A DNA stretch of 21,138 bases from Hydrogenophilales bacterium RIFOXYD1_FULL_62_11 (lineage in GTDB: Bacteria > Pseudomonadota > Gammaproteobacteria > Burkholderiales > Thiobacillaceae): assembly GCA_001802655.1 (NCBI GenBank), contig MGZO01000128.1:1-21138 (forward strand). Reading direction: 5' to 3'. This document shows, in pieces, positions 8,811 through 15,669 of the stretch; positions within the stretch are counted from its first letter, which is position 1; every line of letters begins with the position of its first letter. Position numbers and translations under genes: made by a program. The notes beneath the pieces are model-generated. The model worked only from the letters and a program-made list of their open reading frames with translations. It did no database searches and was not told the origin of the DNA.

Positions 8811-8843
8811 CGAGCTTCTCTACACACGAGCGGGGCGCGGGTT

Positions 8844-9233
8844 GTGCCACTCAAAGCCGGAACACTTCATGTAAGCATCGTCGACGACGACGACTCGGTA
8901 CGAAAGGGCTTGTCGCGCCTGATGCGTTCGGCCGGAATCGAGAGCCAGGCCTACGAAAGCCCGGAAGACTTTCTGGCGGAAGTGCACAACCAAGACCATG
9001 CCTGCATCCTCATGGATATCACGATGCCGCGCATGAACGGTCTGGAACTGAGCGCGCGGCTCAGGGAGAAAGGCATTGCCCTGCCGGTGATCGCGATTTC
9101 GGCGCGTGACGACGACGACACGCGCCAGCTGGCCCGCGACCTGGGCGTGCGGTTTTTTCTGCGCAAGCCCGTGGACGATCAGGCTTTGCTGGATGCGATC
9201 TCATGGGTGGTACAGGAAGACGCCAGACCGTAG
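8844..9233 (+). CDS. Stand-alone receiver-domain protein (CheY-like)
   Basis: The 129-residue protein is a single receiver domain with no output domain. The acidic pocket is IVDDDD at 12-17, the phosphoacceptor is Asp58 in ILMDITMPRMNG, the switch residue is Ser86 in AISARDD, and Lys108 is in FLRKPVDD. All residues needed for phosphorylation are present. The start is a GTG at 8844 after a G-rich stretch with no strong ribosome-binding site; no in-frame ATG lies nearby. It resembles the receiver of the regulator at 4682 (both have VRxxLxRLxRSAG) but lacks the helix-turn-helix. It is likely to compete for phosphoryl groups from the kinase or act by protein binding. Its gene ends 32 bp from the end of the convergent kinase gene and is preceded by a 19-bp motif copy. 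Confidence 0.88.
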   Translation: MPLKAGTLHVSIVDDDDSVRKGLSRLMRSAGIESQAYESPEDFLAEVHNQDHACILMDITMPRMNGLELSARLREKGIALPVIAISARDDDDTRQLARDLGVRFFLRKPVDDQALLDAISWVVQEDARP

Positions 9234-9265
9234 CGACGACGCATGGGCCATCGCGGCCCTGACGC

Positions 9266-11077
9266 TTACGCGCTGGCCGCCCCGTCCGGTGCGGCGACGT
9301 CCCCGGTAAGCGGCAGGGTGAAGTGGAACGTGGCGCCGCGGTCCGGGTTGGCTTCGGCCCGGATGGAGCCGTGGTGCGATTCCATGATCGAGCGGCACAC
9401 TTCCAGGCCCACCCCCAGGCCCTGTGGCTTGGTCGTGTAGAAACCTTCGAATATCCGGTCCAGCATGTCTTCCGCAATGCCGACGCCGGTGTCCCTGATT
9501 GATACTGCGGCCTTGCTGTCGGTGTGTGTTACCTCGATTCGCAGCCTGCGTTCGCCTGCCGGTTGTTCCGCCATGGCGTCCAGGGCGTTGATCGTCAGGT
9601 TGAGGATCACCTGCTGGAGTTGCGTCTTGTTGGCCCGCACAGTCAGATTCGTTTCCAGCCTGCGCTCGACGTCCACGCCGTGCCGGATCACCTCGCTGTG
9701 CAGCAGTTCGAGGACCTCTTCGATGCACTGGCCCAGATCAACGTCGGCATAGGGGGTTTCCTGCTGCTGCAACATGGCGCGCAAGCCGTTGATGATGGTG
9801 CCGGCGCGTTTGTCATCGCGCACGACATCCTGAAAAATCTCGCGTATCTCCTCGAGGTCGACCCGATCATGATCGAGGAAGCGCAGGCCCGCCTGGGCAT
9901 TGTTGAGGATGGCGGCCAGCGGCTGGCAGATCTCGTGGGCGAGCGAAGCGGAGATGGCGCCCGTGCTTGCCACACGGTCGGTGTGCCAGATTTGCCGGCG
10001 AAACTTGTGCAGCGCCTCATCCTTCTGCCGGGTTTCGGTGATGTCGATATACACGCCGCACACTGCGTAGGCGGTGCCGTCCTGGCGCAGCAGCGGAAAC
10101 TGGTGGGTTTCATAGATGCGAGGCGCGCCGTCCCATTCCAGAACGTGCTCTCGTTCGACGTCCTTGCCGGTTTCGATAGCCTGCTTTTCATCGATACGGA
10201 AGCGCCGCGCCTGCTCCTGAGGGAGCGTGTCGAAAGCGGTCTTGCCCAGAATGGCACCGTCGTCGACATGGAAAAGCGTCTCGAATCCGCGGTTGATCAG
10301 CTGGAAGCGCCCGCGCAGATCCTTCAGGCAGATCGCCACGGGCAGGTGATCCAGCACGTCACGCATCCGCCGTTTGTCATTGCGCGATTCCCGCATCATC
10401 TCCAGGTCCATCATCACCAGCATGGCGAGGAAGCCGAACTCGCTCAGATGGATGAAATCGATGAGCCCCCAGTTGGCGGCCCAGTTGAACAAAATGAAAC
10501 TGAAAAACAGGCCCAGCGCCCAGGCCAGCGAACGGGCCCGGCACTTCAGGCCGCGCCGGTACTGATCGATGCTCGCATGGACGCCGAAAGCGATGATGGC
10601 AAGAACGCCCACCAGTGCGATCTTGTGCGCGAGGCTGGGCTGGAAGACGCGCAGATCGACTACACGCTCGCCCCAGGGCAGGTCGAAATAGGTGAGCCTC
10701 GGCAAGTCGGCAAACTGGGCACCGTAGGGGAGGATCAGATTGACGGCAAAAATCAGGAACCAGAAAACGCTCAACGCGAGCAGAAACCGGCGCGGCCGGA
10801 CGCCGGTGAACCCGGCGATGAACCAGGGGAAAATCATGAAAATAAAGCAGACCCCGACAACCTCCCACTTGCGCAGCGCAACCAGTGCCTCGACCGTTTG
10901 CGCCTGGTAGGCGCCCGCCCGGACCAGGATGTAGGCCATGACCACCGCGCACAGCGCGGCGAACAGCAGATGGACCTGGCTCACCCGCCGCTGCATCACG
11001 GCGAGGCCGTGGTGCAGCGCCGCATAGGCGCAGATGCCGCTCATGAGGTACAGGCTGGGGACGAGGAGGGTGCTCAT
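9266..11077 (-). CDS. Membrane sensor histidine kinase with multi-pass N-terminus and PAS domain
   Basis: The 603-residue protein has about seven hydrophobic segments in residues 4-225 (near 4-22, 37-55, 72-92, 99-117, 153-170, 184-201, 212-226). A PAS domain follows (about 240-350, ending in the PAC-like VYIDITETR), then the phosphoacceptor His381 in SLAHEICQPLAAI and an ATPase domain with N box at Asn497, DTGVGI at 529-534 and the GLGVGLEVC lid. No C-terminal receiver is present. Family knowledge: kinases of this FixL-like class signal to FixJ-type regulators, which fits the regulator at 4682. The ATG at 11077 lacks a clear ribosome-binding site; Met12 is an alternative. It is divergent from the SYLF gene, and a motif copy lies 78 bp upstream, so its own expression could also be affected. 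The stimulus is unknown. Confidence 0.92.
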   Translation of the reverse strand: MSTLLVPSLYLMSGICAYAALHHGLAVMQRRVSQVHLLFAALCAVVMAYILVRAGAYQAQTVEALVALRKWEVVGVCFIFMIFPWFIAGFTGVRPRRFLLALSVFWFLIFAVNLILPYGAQFADLPRLTYFDLPWGERVVDLRVFQPSLAHKIALVGVLAIIAFGVHASIDQYRRGLKCRARSLAWALGLFFSFILFNWAANWGLIDFIHLSEFGFLAMLVMMDLEMMRESRNDKRRMRDVLDHLPVAICLKDLRGRFQLINRGFETLFHVDDGAILGKTAFDTLPQEQARRFRIDEKQAIETGKDVEREHVLEWDGAPRIYETHQFPLLRQDGTAYAVCGVYIDITETRQKDEALHKFRRQIWHTDRVASTGAISASLAHEICQPLAAILNNAQAGLRFLDHDRVDLEEIREIFQDVVRDDKRAGTIINGLRAMLQQQETPYADVDLGQCIEEVLELLHSEVIRHGVDVERRLETNLTVRANKTQLQQVILNLTINALDAMAEQPAGERRLRIEVTHTDSKAAVSIRDTGVGIAEDMLDRIFEGFYTTKPQGLGVGLEVCRSIMESHHGSIRAEANPDRGATFHFTLPLTGDVAAPDGAASA

Positions 11078-11154
11078 TGGGTGGGTTTGGCGTGCGTGGG
11101 ATGAAACCCGGCCAGTTTACCGAATAACGCCAGCGGCATGGTTTGCGGCCGGGT

Positions 11155-11200
11155 ATGGGACCAAAGCCCAATAGACCCGGTTGTGCACAAACCCTACGCT
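11155..11200 (+). promoter_or_regulatory. Motif copy C and -10 element, promoter of the SYLF gene
   Basis: ATGGGACCAAAGCCCAATA lies at 11155-11173. After 21 nt comes TACGCT (11195-11200), the same geometry as copies A, B and E. It differs from the consensus at two positions (GCC for GTC, final A for T). The leader to the ATG at 11278 would be about 70 nt. It sits between the divergent kinase and SYLF genes. Confidence 0.65.
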
Positions 11201-11277
11201 TATTCCGTGTGGCCGAGTTTCGGCCCATCGTGCCCCGCCCGGGATATGCGCTTCACTTTCATTTGGAGATTCGAATC

Positions 11278-11844
11278 ATGATCGAACATACCCCCATCCC
11301 CTTCCGCGCCTTTCTCACCGCACTGGTCCTGCCGTTCTTCCTGTCGCACGCAGGGGCGGCGCACGCCAAGGACACCCGGGACATCGATGCGAGTGTTGAT
11401 GTTGCCTTGCAAAGCTTCAAAAAAGAGGTGAAGGGCGCCGAGGAATATCTCAAAGCAGCCACAGGCGTGCTCGTCATGCCCGACGTCAAGAAAGTCGGTT
11501 TCGTCGTCGGTGCGCAATGGGGCGAGGGCGCGCTGCGGGTCGGTGGAAAGAGCGTCGACTACTACAAGATGGAGGCTGGCTCGGCAGGCTTCCAGGCCGG
11601 CTACCAGAAGGCGAATTTCGTGTTCCTGTTCCTGACCCAGGAAGCGCTCGACAGCTTCCGCGCCAGCAGTGGCTGGGGCGCGGGGGTGGACGCGGGCGTG
11701 ACGGTGGTGGATGCATCGACCCCCACGATGTCTGCGGACACCCTGAAAGCCAAATCCTCAGTCGTTGCCTTCGCCTTCGGCAAGGAAGGTCTGATGGGCG
11801 GCTGGTCGGGCAAGGGCACGAAATTCACCAAGCTGAAAAAGTGA
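11278..11844 (+). CDS. SYLF-domain (YSC84/BPSL1445-like) lipid-binding protein, secreted
   Basis: The 188-residue protein has a signal peptide (about 1-30, cleavage near GAAHA). The mature part matches the bacterial SYLF/YSC84 family: a helical start (DVALQSFKKEVKGAEEYLKAATGVLVMPDVKKVGF), then repeated Gly-rich beta segments (GAQWGEGALRVGGK, SAGFQAGYQKANFVFLFLT) and VVAFAFGKEGLMGGWSGKGTKFTKL at the end. Family knowledge: eukaryotic SYLF domains bind phosphoinositides; bacterial members are exported proteins of poorly defined role in the envelope. The ATG at 11278 follows GGAGA with 8-nt spacing and is preferred over upstream in-frame starts because it opens into the signal peptide. Motif copy C lies upstream, and copy D directly downstream drives the next genes. 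Confidence 0.88.
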   Translation: MIEHTPIPFRAFLTALVLPFFLSHAGAAHAKDTRDIDASVDVALQSFKKEVKGAEEYLKAATGVLVMPDVKKVGFVVGAQWGEGALRVGGKSVDYYKMEAGSAGFQAGYQKANFVFLFLTQEALDSFRASSGWGAGVDAGVTVVDASTPTMSADTLKAKSSVVAFAFGKEGLMGGWSGKGTKFTKLKK

Positions 11845-11885
11845 TCGCGCGGAGGCGAGCAGGGAGGCGTGCCCCCGCCGAGCCT

Positions 11886-11943
11886 GTGGGCCCAAGGTCC
11901 AATTTCCTGAAGCAGGCACGCGCATTGCCGTTCGCGCTATTTT
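11886..11943 (+). promoter_or_regulatory. Degenerate motif copy D, probable promoter of the barrel gene run
   Basis: GTGGGCCCAAGGTCCAATT at 11886-11904 matches the consensus at 16 of 19 positions. At the standard 21-nt distance the hexamer is only TGCCGT (11926-11931). A better-looking TATTTT lies at 11938-11943, 33 nt away, roughly one helical turn further. This is the weakest of the five copies. It lies 42 bp after the SYLF stop and 62 bp before the next start. Confidence 0.5.
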
Positions 11944-11966
11944 GTTGAGTCACTACAGGAGTCATC

Positions 11967-12776
11967 ATGAATAGAAGCCCTGTGTTTGCCCTTCGCCTGG
12001 CGGCCTTGTCGACCGGACTTGCGGTCCTGCCGGCCGCGGCAAGCGATGCCGAGCTTGCCAAGCAGGCACTGAATCCGATCGCCGCCCTCATCAGCCTGCC
12101 CATGCAGCTCAATTACGACGAGAACATCGGCCCGGCCGAGCAGGGCGAAAAGTGGCAGTTGAACGTCCAGCCGGTGATCCCGTTCTCGATCGGCGCGGAC
12201 TGGAACCTGATCTCGCGCACCATCGTCCCGCTGGTCAGTCAGCAAGACGTCGTCCCCGGCGCCGGCACCGATTCCGGGGTCGGCGACATCACGCAAAGCC
12301 TGTTCTTCTCGCCCAAGAAGCCGACCGCGGGCGGATGGATCTGGGGCGTGGGACCGGTGCTGCTGCTGCCCACCGGCAGCGAAGACCGCCTGACCGCCGA
12401 CAAGTGGGGCCTGGGTCCGACCGCCGTGGTGCTCAAGCAGCAGAACGGCTGGACCGTTGGCGCGCTGGCGAACCACATCTGGTCGGTGGCCGGCGATGAC
12501 GACCGCCGCGACATCAGCGTTACCTTCCTGCAGCCCTTTCTGTCCTACACCACCAAGACGCTCACCAGTTTTACCGTGAATACGGAATCCACCTACGACT
12601 GGGAATCGGAGGAGTGGTCGGTGCCGGTCAACCTCATGGTCAGCCAGATGCTGAAGGTGGGCAACCAGCCGCTCACCCTTCAAGCCGGCGCGCGCTACTG
12701 GGCGGACAGTCCGGAAGGCGCCGGCCCGGAAGGCTGGGGATTCCGGCTGGCGGTGACCTTGCTGTTCCCGAAATGA
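11967..12776 (+). CDS. Outer-membrane beta-barrel protein, transporter-like (MetA-pathway/phenol-type family)
   Basis: The 269-residue protein has a signal peptide (cleavage after about residue 25, LPAAA|SDAE). The mature part opens AKQALNPIAALISLPMQLNY and shows alternating amphipathic strands with aromatic girdles, including PVIPFSIGADWNLISRTIVPL, GDITQSLFFSP and WIWGVGPVLLLPTGS, ending in RLAVTLLFPK. This pattern resembles proteins annotated as 'transporter' or the putative phenol-degradation MetA family of outer-membrane barrels. Any substrate is unknown. The ATG at 11967 follows AGGAG with 5-nt spacing. It is the first of four co-directional genes that end at the terminator at 14664-14701. 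Confidence 0.75.
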   Translation: MNRSPVFALRLAALSTGLAVLPAAASDAELAKQALNPIAALISLPMQLNYDENIGPAEQGEKWQLNVQPVIPFSIGADWNLISRTIVPLVSQQDVVPGAGTDSGVGDITQSLFFSPKKPTAGGWIWGVGPVLLLPTGSEDRLTADKWGLGPTAVVLKQQNGWTVGALANHIWSVAGDDDRRDISVTFLQPFLSYTTKTLTSFTVNTESTYDWESEEWSVPVNLMVSQMLKVGNQPLTLQAGARYWADSPEGAGPEGWGFRLAVTLLFPK

Positions 12777-12861
12777 GCGCAGTCACCCCGAATCGAACCG
12801 GCGAACGGCTGCACGAGCTGACAGCCCCAACTCATCGACCTCACCCAACGGAGTGTTAACG

Positions 12862-13332
12862 ATGCGCAATTCCATTCGAGTCAGCCTCGGCATCGCGGCC
12901 TTGTGCGTGGCCGTCTCTGCCATGGCGCAGCAGCCCGTCGTCTATCCGGCGAAAGGGCAGAGCGCGAAACAGCAGGGCAAGGACGATAGCGCGTGTCATA
13001 CCTGGGCCAAGCAGAACACGGGCATCGATCCTGCCGTCCTGGCACAGACGCCACCGCCGCAGAAAACGGGGCCGGCCGTCGGCGGTGGGGAACGCGTGGG
13101 CGGCGCCCTGATGGGCGCGGCGGGTGGCGCGCTTATCGGCGGCATCGCGGGCGATACGGGCAAGGGTGCGGCAATTGGCGCGGTCGTCGGAACCATGGGC
13201 GGCGGGCGCAAGGCCCGCCAGAGCCAGCAGGCCCAGAACCAGCAGGCCCAGGCCCAGCGCCAGCAGCAGATGGACACGTTCTACCGGGCCTATGGTGCCT
13301 GCATGGAAGGCCGTGGCTACACGATCAAATGA
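12862..13332 (+). CDS. Glycine-zipper (YMGG-like) periplasmic protein
   Basis: The 156-residue protein has a signal peptide (cleavage after residue 22, SAMA|QQ). A YPAKGQSAKQQ...C..WA block at 28-50 follows, then a glycine zipper at about 74-117 (GGALMGAAGGALIGGIAGDTGKGAAIGAVVG, split here across two membrane-like helices), a Gln-rich helix at about 120-139 and a C-terminal YRAYGACMEGRGYTIK. The two Cys (45 and about 148) could form a disulfide. Family knowledge: such proteins associate with envelope membranes; precise roles are not established. The ATG at 12862 follows GGAG with 8-nt spacing, so the in-frame GTG at 12853 is unlikely as it overlaps that site. It is 85 bp downstream of the barrel gene. 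Confidence 0.85.
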   Translation: MRNSIRVSLGIAALCVAVSAMAQQPVVYPAKGQSAKQQGKDDSACHTWAKQNTGIDPAVLAQTPPPQKTGPAVGGGERVGGALMGAAGGALIGGIAGDTGKGAAIGAVVGTMGGGRKARQSQQAQNQQAQAQRQQQMDTFYRAYGACMEGRGYTIK

Positions 13333-13342
13333 GGAGACGGAC

Positions 13343-13738
13343 ATGAGCAACCTGGCGCAAATGTCCATGGCGGCATTGATCTGGACGTTCGGCGCGACGG
13401 CGATCGCGGGTGATTTCGACGGTTCCAGGCCCCTGGTTTGCGCGCCGGTCGAGGCGATGGACTGTGTTTCCGGTGAGGGGTGCGAGAAGGGGATTCCGGA
13501 GGATGTCGGCGCCCCTGCCTTCATGCGCATCGATTTCGCCAGGAGGGTCATCATCGGGCCTAAGCGCAGTTCGCCGCTCAGTGCTATGGAGAAGGATCCA
13601 CACCAGATCCTGCTTCAGGGAACCGAACTGGGCCTGGCCTGGAGCATGGCGATCAACACCGAGAACGGCAAGATGGTCACGACCTTCAGCAGCCGGGATG
13701 GGGCCTACGTGCTGTTTGGCTCGTGCACGCCGCTGTAA
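13343..13738 (+). CDS. Small periplasmic protein of unknown function
   Basis: I cannot assign a function. The 131-residue product has a signal-like N-terminus (cleavage near ATAIAG, residue 22). The mature part has four Cys (33, 41, 47, 128) in LVCAPVEAMDCVSGEGC and a terminal FGSCTPL, suggesting disulfides in the periplasm. The central region alternates polar and hydrophobic residues, as in a small beta sandwich or barrel (FMRIDFARRVIIGP, TELGLAWSMAINTENGKM). The ATG at 13343 follows GGAG with 6-nt spacing, 10 bp after the glycine-zipper stop, so the two are almost certainly co-transcribed. Confidence 0.8.
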   Translation: MSNLAQMSMAALIWTFGATAIAGDFDGSRPLVCAPVEAMDCVSGEGCEKGIPEDVGAPAFMRIDFARRVIIGPKRSSPLSAMEKDPHQILLQGTELGLAWSMAINTENGKMVTTFSSRDGAYVLFGSCTPL

Positions 13739-13808
13739 CCATTTTTTCTTGCCTGCACGGGCAGGGGAACCGTTTCTAACCCGTTTCAACCCAATGGAGT
13801 ATTACGCA

Positions 13809-14639
13809 ATGAATGTGTCAATCAAGAAACTGGGCGTTGCCGTTGCCTGCGTCCTGTCTGGCAGCAGCGCCTTTGCTGACGGCATGATGGATGCGGTGAT
13901 GCCTGAACATGTCCCGCTCGTCATCGGTGCGGCCGTCGGGGTGTTGCCGGATTACCTGGGTTCCGATGACACCACCGTGGGTGTGGCGCCCATGGTGCGT
14001 TATCAATTCAAGGACTCGAACCGCTTTGTTGCGCTGGTCGCCAATGAACTGGACGTGAATCTGCTGAACAGTTTGTCATGGCGTGCCGGCCCCGTGTTCA
14101 ATTATTCGTTCGGGCGCGAGGACGTCGACGATCCTGTTGTCGACCGCATGATTGATCTGGATAGCTTCCTGGAATACGGGGCATTCATCCAGTACGTCGC
14201 TGCGGACCCGCAAAACCCACGCAACCGCTGGACCCTGGGTCTGACCGGTCTGATGAACTCACAAGACGGGAACGAAGGCACCCGCATGCGCCTGGCCGGC
14301 CAATACTTCCATCAGATCAGCAAGGCGGTGGACCTCAATATGGGCGCAGGCATGTGGTATGCCGACGAGGACTGGAACAACTACTTTTTCGGCGTGAATG
14401 CGGGCAACCGCGGTACCTCGGGCCTGCCTGACTTTACCGCCGGCAGTGGCGCGAACCAGTACTTCGCCAATGTCAGCGCGATCGTCTATCTGAGCAAGAG
14501 CTGGGCGCTGGCGGGTGGCGTGCGTTATGCCAACATCGCAGGGGATGCCGCAGACAGTCCATTGGTGGAAGGAGTGGCAGGCAGGGGTGCGCAGGACCAG
14601 TGGATCGTGGGTATGGGCGTGACCTACCTGAGCTGGTAA
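13809..14639 (+). CDS. MipA/OmpV-family outer-membrane protein
   Basis: The 276-residue protein has a signal peptide (cleavage after about residue 23, SSAFA|DG). The mature part has the MipA/OmpV start (GAAVGVLPDYLGSDDTTVGVAPMVRYQF) and repeated amphipathic strands ending in VGMGVTYLSW. Family knowledge: MipA was described as a scaffold linking a lytic transglycosylase to a penicillin-binding protein; OmpV relatives are outer-membrane barrels, and many members lack a defined role. The ATG at 13809 follows GGAG with 9-nt spacing; an in-frame ATG at 13794 overlaps that site. It is the last gene of its run, 25 bp before a strong terminator. Confidence 0.87.
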   Translation: MNVSIKKLGVAVACVLSGSSAFADGMMDAVMPEHVPLVIGAAVGVLPDYLGSDDTTVGVAPMVRYQFKDSNRFVALVANELDVNLLNSLSWRAGPVFNYSFGREDVDDPVVDRMIDLDSFLEYGAFIQYVAADPQNPRNRWTLGLTGLMNSQDGNEGTRMRLAGQYFHQISKAVDLNMGAGMWYADEDWNNYFFGVNAGNRGTSGLPDFTAGSGANQYFANVSAIVYLSKSWALAGGVRYANIAGDAADSPLVEGVAGRGAQDQWIVGMGVTYLSW

Positions 14640-14663
14640 TGCGGGGCAGTTCATTTGAGTGAC

Positions 14664-14701
14664 GACATGAAAACGCGGGCTGATGCCCGCGTTTTCATGT
14701 C
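14664..14701 (+). terminator. Strong intrinsic terminator after the MipA gene
   Basis: A perfect 17-bp inverted repeat (14664-14680 with 14685-14701) has a TGAT tetraloop. Its core reads AAAACGCGGGC-TGAT-GCCCGCGTTTT, so a GC-rich stem is flanked by A and T runs and can work in both directions. It isolates the 11967-14639 gene run from the DUF2092 promoter 80 bp downstream. Confidence 0.92.
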
Positions 14702-14781
14702 TGTTTCCTGCCTGTTTTGCAGGGGTTGCGTTGAACGGGGTCGCCGAGGAGCGGCTTCAAGCCGGGGCATGGGGCTGCCCG

Positions 14782-14827
14782 ATGAGACCAAAGTCCAATT
14801 ACGTATTTGCCCCGCTCTCGCTAGATT
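14782..14827 (+). promoter_or_regulatory. Motif copy E and -10 element, promoter of the DUF2092 unit
   Basis: ATGAGACCAAAGTCCAATT at 14782-14800 matches the consensus exactly. After 21 nt comes TAGATT (14822-14827), the best -10 of the set. A -35 of TTACGT at 17-nt spacing overlaps the motif end. The leader to the ATG at 14860 is short, about 25 nt. It lies immediately after the strong terminator, so a fresh promoter is needed here, which supports the assignment. Confidence 0.75.
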
Positions 14828-14859
14828 GACAACTGGATTTTCAAACAGGAAGCGACAGG

Positions 14860-15669
14860 ATGAACGCGAACACGAAAATCGAAGGCGGCAAGCGCGGCGG
14901 CGTGCTGGTTGCCAGCGTGGCACTGGCGGTGGCGATTTTCTCGGTCGGGGCAAGCGCCCAAGCGCAAGGGAATGATGCCATGGCCATTCTCAAGGCCATG
15001 TCGGATTATGTCGGCAGCCAGAAGACGATCGAAGCCAGCTTCGACAGCGATATCGAAGTGATCACGCCGCAACTGGAGAAGATCCAGTTCACCAACTCCG
15101 GCGAGTTGCTGCTGAGCCGCCCGGACAAGCTGCGCGCCCACCGGATGGGCGGCTATGCAGACGTGGCGCTGGCCTTCGACGGCAAGACGGCCAGCATTTA
15201 TGGCAAGAACATCAACGGCTACGTCCAGTTCAATGCACCCGGCAGCGTGGATCAATTGATCTCATCCTTGCGCATGGGGTATGGCGTTGCCTTGCCCGGC
15301 GCAGACTTGCTGCAGTCGAACGCCTATGACGTCCTCGTGGCCGGGGTGCTGGAAGCCAAGCATATCGGCCGCGGCGTCATCGATGGCCACGAATGCGAGC
15401 ACCTCGCCTTCCGCAACGCAGATACGGACTGGCAACTCTGGGTCGAGGCGGGTGAGCGGCCCATCCCGCGAAAAATGGTCATCACCAGCAAGACCATGAA
15501 CAGCGCGCCGCAATACACCCTGCGCATCAAGAGCTGGAAAACCGGCGTCAAGCCGGCAGCGAATGCCTTTGCATTCGTGCCGCCGCGCGGCGCAATACAG
15601 ATCAAGCCGGAAGCGCTGATCGAACTCGACGAATTGCCGCAAGGCGCACCGACAGGAGTGGAACCATGA
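14860..15669 (+). CDS. DUF2092 periplasmic protein, copy 1
   Basis: The 269-residue protein has a signal peptide (cleavage near residue 33-35, ASAQA). The mature part is typical of DUF2092: AILKAMSDYVGSQKTIEASF, then beta strands (LLLSRPDKLRAHRMGG, ALAFDGKTASIYGKNINGYVQF), GVALPGADLLQSNAYDVL, a GHECEHLAFRNADTDWQLW block near residues 178-196 and a final APQYTLRIKSWKT strand. Family knowledge: this uncharacterised family is predicted to resemble the LolA/LolB lipoprotein-carrier fold, so binding of a lipid or acyl group in the periplasm is plausible but unproven. The ATG follows the purine-rich GGAAGCGACAGG. It overlaps the next gene by 4 bp (ATGA), so the two are translationally coupled. Confidence 0.85.
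   Translation: MNANTKIEGGKRGGVLVASVALAVAIFSVGASAQAQGNDAMAILKAMSDYVGSQKTIEASFDSDIEVITPQLEKIQFTNSGELLLSRPDKLRAHRMGGYADVALAFDGKTASIYGKNINGYVQFNAPGSVDQLISSLRMGYGVALPGADLLQSNAYDVLVAGVLEAKHIGRGVIDGHECEHLAFRNADTDWQLWVEAGERPIPRKMVITSKTMNSAPQYTLRIKSWKTGVKPAANAFAFVPPRGAIQIKPEALIELDELPQGAPTGVEP

Noticed and set aside
9245..9259. GGGCC/GGCCC hairpin between the lone receiver and kinase stops, considered as a shared terminator
   Set aside because: The stem is 5 bp and lacks a T-run; convergent transcription may end here but the sequence does not show it.
9524..11104. A 526-codon open frame on the plus strand, antisense to the kinase
   Set aside because: The opposite strand encodes a complete histidine kinase with all motifs; the antisense translation shows no recognisable domain.
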